The translations under genes and the position numbers were made by a program. DNA of 64,000 bases from Sinimarinibacterium arenosum (GTDB lineage Bacteria; Pseudomonadota; Gammaproteobacteria; Nevskiales; Nevskiaceae), in contig NZ_SUKF01000009.1 in assembly GCF_005047655.1 (NCBI RefSeq), positions 186,001 to 250,000 on the forward strand, read 5' to 3'. Within the stretch, counting starts at the first letter, position 1. Every line of letters begins with the position of its first letter. Below are positions 63,563 through 64,000 of the stretch, in pieces. The notes beneath the pieces are model-generated. The model was given only the letters and a program-made list of their open reading frames with translations, searched no databases and had not been told where the DNA came from.

Positions 63563-63588
63563 GGGGTCGCGCGCGCCGCCTATAGGGT
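63563..63588 (+). promoter_or_regulatory. Shared-class promoter: GGGGTC-N14-TAGGGT (or N12 to TATAGG)
   Basis: It lies 74 bases before the last gene of the window, leaving a longer leader than at other sites. Confidence 0.55.
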
Positions 63589-63662
63589 TAGACTGCAACC
63601 GATGGGAGATGTCCTCCCGCCCGGCACCTCCCGGCAATGAGAGGTAACTCTAGGAGTTTCGC

Positions 63663-64000
63663 ATGCCCTCAGCTCTTGTCGTCACGGCGCGCCTGAATAA
63701 CGGCGCACCGGCTGAAGCCCGTTCTTCGGATGGTCGCTATACGTGGTGGCACGGGGAGAGTGACTGGCTCAAGGACACCCAGGCCAACCGCCCGATCTTT
63801 CAAATGCGCTACCCGTGGGCTCACGGGTTTGGCGGTGACCCCGTGCCGGATGATGTGCGCCGCGACGTCACGGCGTTTTGGGAGGCTCTCGCCCAAGAGC
63901 AAGTGCGCTGCCAGCATCTGATTGCGGCCGCTGAGCGTGAACGCTTCGAAGCTGAGTGCGCAACCGCAGGGCAACGACGCTATCGTCCCGATGTCACCGG
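63663..64000 (+). CDS. Unknown protein, 3' end outside window
   Basis: ATG 63663 follows TAGGAG. The frame is open to the end of the window (112 residues visible): SSDGRYTWWHGESDWLKDTQ, then YPWAHGFGGDPVPDDVRRDV and a Glu-rich helix. No family is recognised from the visible part. Confidence 0.55.
   Translation, partial: MPSALVVTARLNNGAPAEARSSDGRYTWWHGESDWLKDTQANRPIFQMRYPWAHGFGGDPVPDDVRRDVTAFWEALAQEQVRCQHLIAAAERERFEAECATAGQRRYRPDVT

Noticed and set aside
18138-63588. Classical ECF promoters (GGAAC-N16-CGTC) for the CGTCTA subclass
   Set aside because: CGTCTA fits an ECF -10, but no GGAAC-like -35 lies 16-17 bases upstream at any of the sites; the conserved upstream box is GGGGC-like and much closer.
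1-64000. Relaxase, oriT, rRNA, tRNA, CRISPR arrays, insertion sequences
   Set aside because: I looked for relaxase HUH or MobF motifs, transposase DDE patterns, direct-repeat arrays and tRNA-like cloverleafs and recognised none; a relaxase probably lies outside the window.

Overview
The window is about 64 kb of GC-rich DNA, densely coded and mostly on the + strand. It looks like part of a large conjugative plasmid, or a plasmid-like integrative element, of a gamma- or betaproteobacterium. I could not pin down the host. The reasons are a near-complete conjugative type IV secretion system (T4SS), a ParM/ParR-type partition operon, a plasmid-type primase, SSB, a Tus-like replication-fork-trap protein and many short orphan genes. 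I found no rRNA, tRNA, CRISPR array, insertion sequence, relaxase or certain oriT/oriV.

Layout. (1) 1-12.7 kb is accessory. It holds a flotillin / DUF6384-like / coiled-coil trio, a block of small two-helix membrane proteins with four paralogues of one undescribed family, and a three-gene operon ending in an AcrVA2-like protein. (2) 12.9-17.5 kb has a possible helicase remnant, an AAA ATPase, an AlbA_2/Schlafen-type protein and a tyrosine recombinase; it looks like a small defence or integration island. (3) 17.5-22.9 kb has an SPFH membrane protein, a secreted endonuclease I, a DUF3883-like protein, an unknown gene and, reading leftward, a Tus-type Ter-binding protein. (4) 23.2-43.1 kb is the transfer region. 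It starts with a RecD2-like protein that has lost its ATPase motifs, followed by the TraD coupling protein and an F/GI-type T4SS: RAQPRD-like, pilin, TraL, TraE, TraK, TraB, TraV, a DotD/TcpQ-like lipoprotein, TraC, a DotC-like lipoprotein, a PilP-like protein, a lytic transglycosylase, a thioredoxin-like protein, an ICE-type periplasmic protein and TraG. (5) 43.1-46.8 kb holds a tandem duplication of a two-gene cassette directly after traG. (6) 46.8-49.3 kb is a leftward three-gene partition operon. (7) 49.8-53.8 kb has an HTH regulator divergent from a sigma-factor-like gene, then primase and two small genes. (8) 54.2-64 kb carries small orphan genes with a split adenosylcobalamin-dependent ribonucleotide reductase (NrdJa/NrdJb) and SSB, resembling a plasmid leading region.

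The most striking signal is regulatory. About 20 intergenic sites between 18 and 64 kb share a GGGGCG-like box, a spacer of 11-14 (mostly 12) bases and a TATAGG/TAGGGT-like box, usually 25-50 bases before a start codon. They precede the genes for the SPFH protein, endonuclease, Tus, RecD-like protein, transfer genes, partition, primase and almost every gene of the 54-64 kb block. I saw none in the first 17 kb. The element also encodes a sigma-like protein whose own promoter looks like ordinary sigma-70. A dedicated, element-wide transcription programme is a reasonable hypothesis. A second notable signal is three copies of TTAAGYCATCATCYC between the divergent tus-like and recD-like genes, one placed where the autoregulatory TerB site sits in E. 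coli tus.
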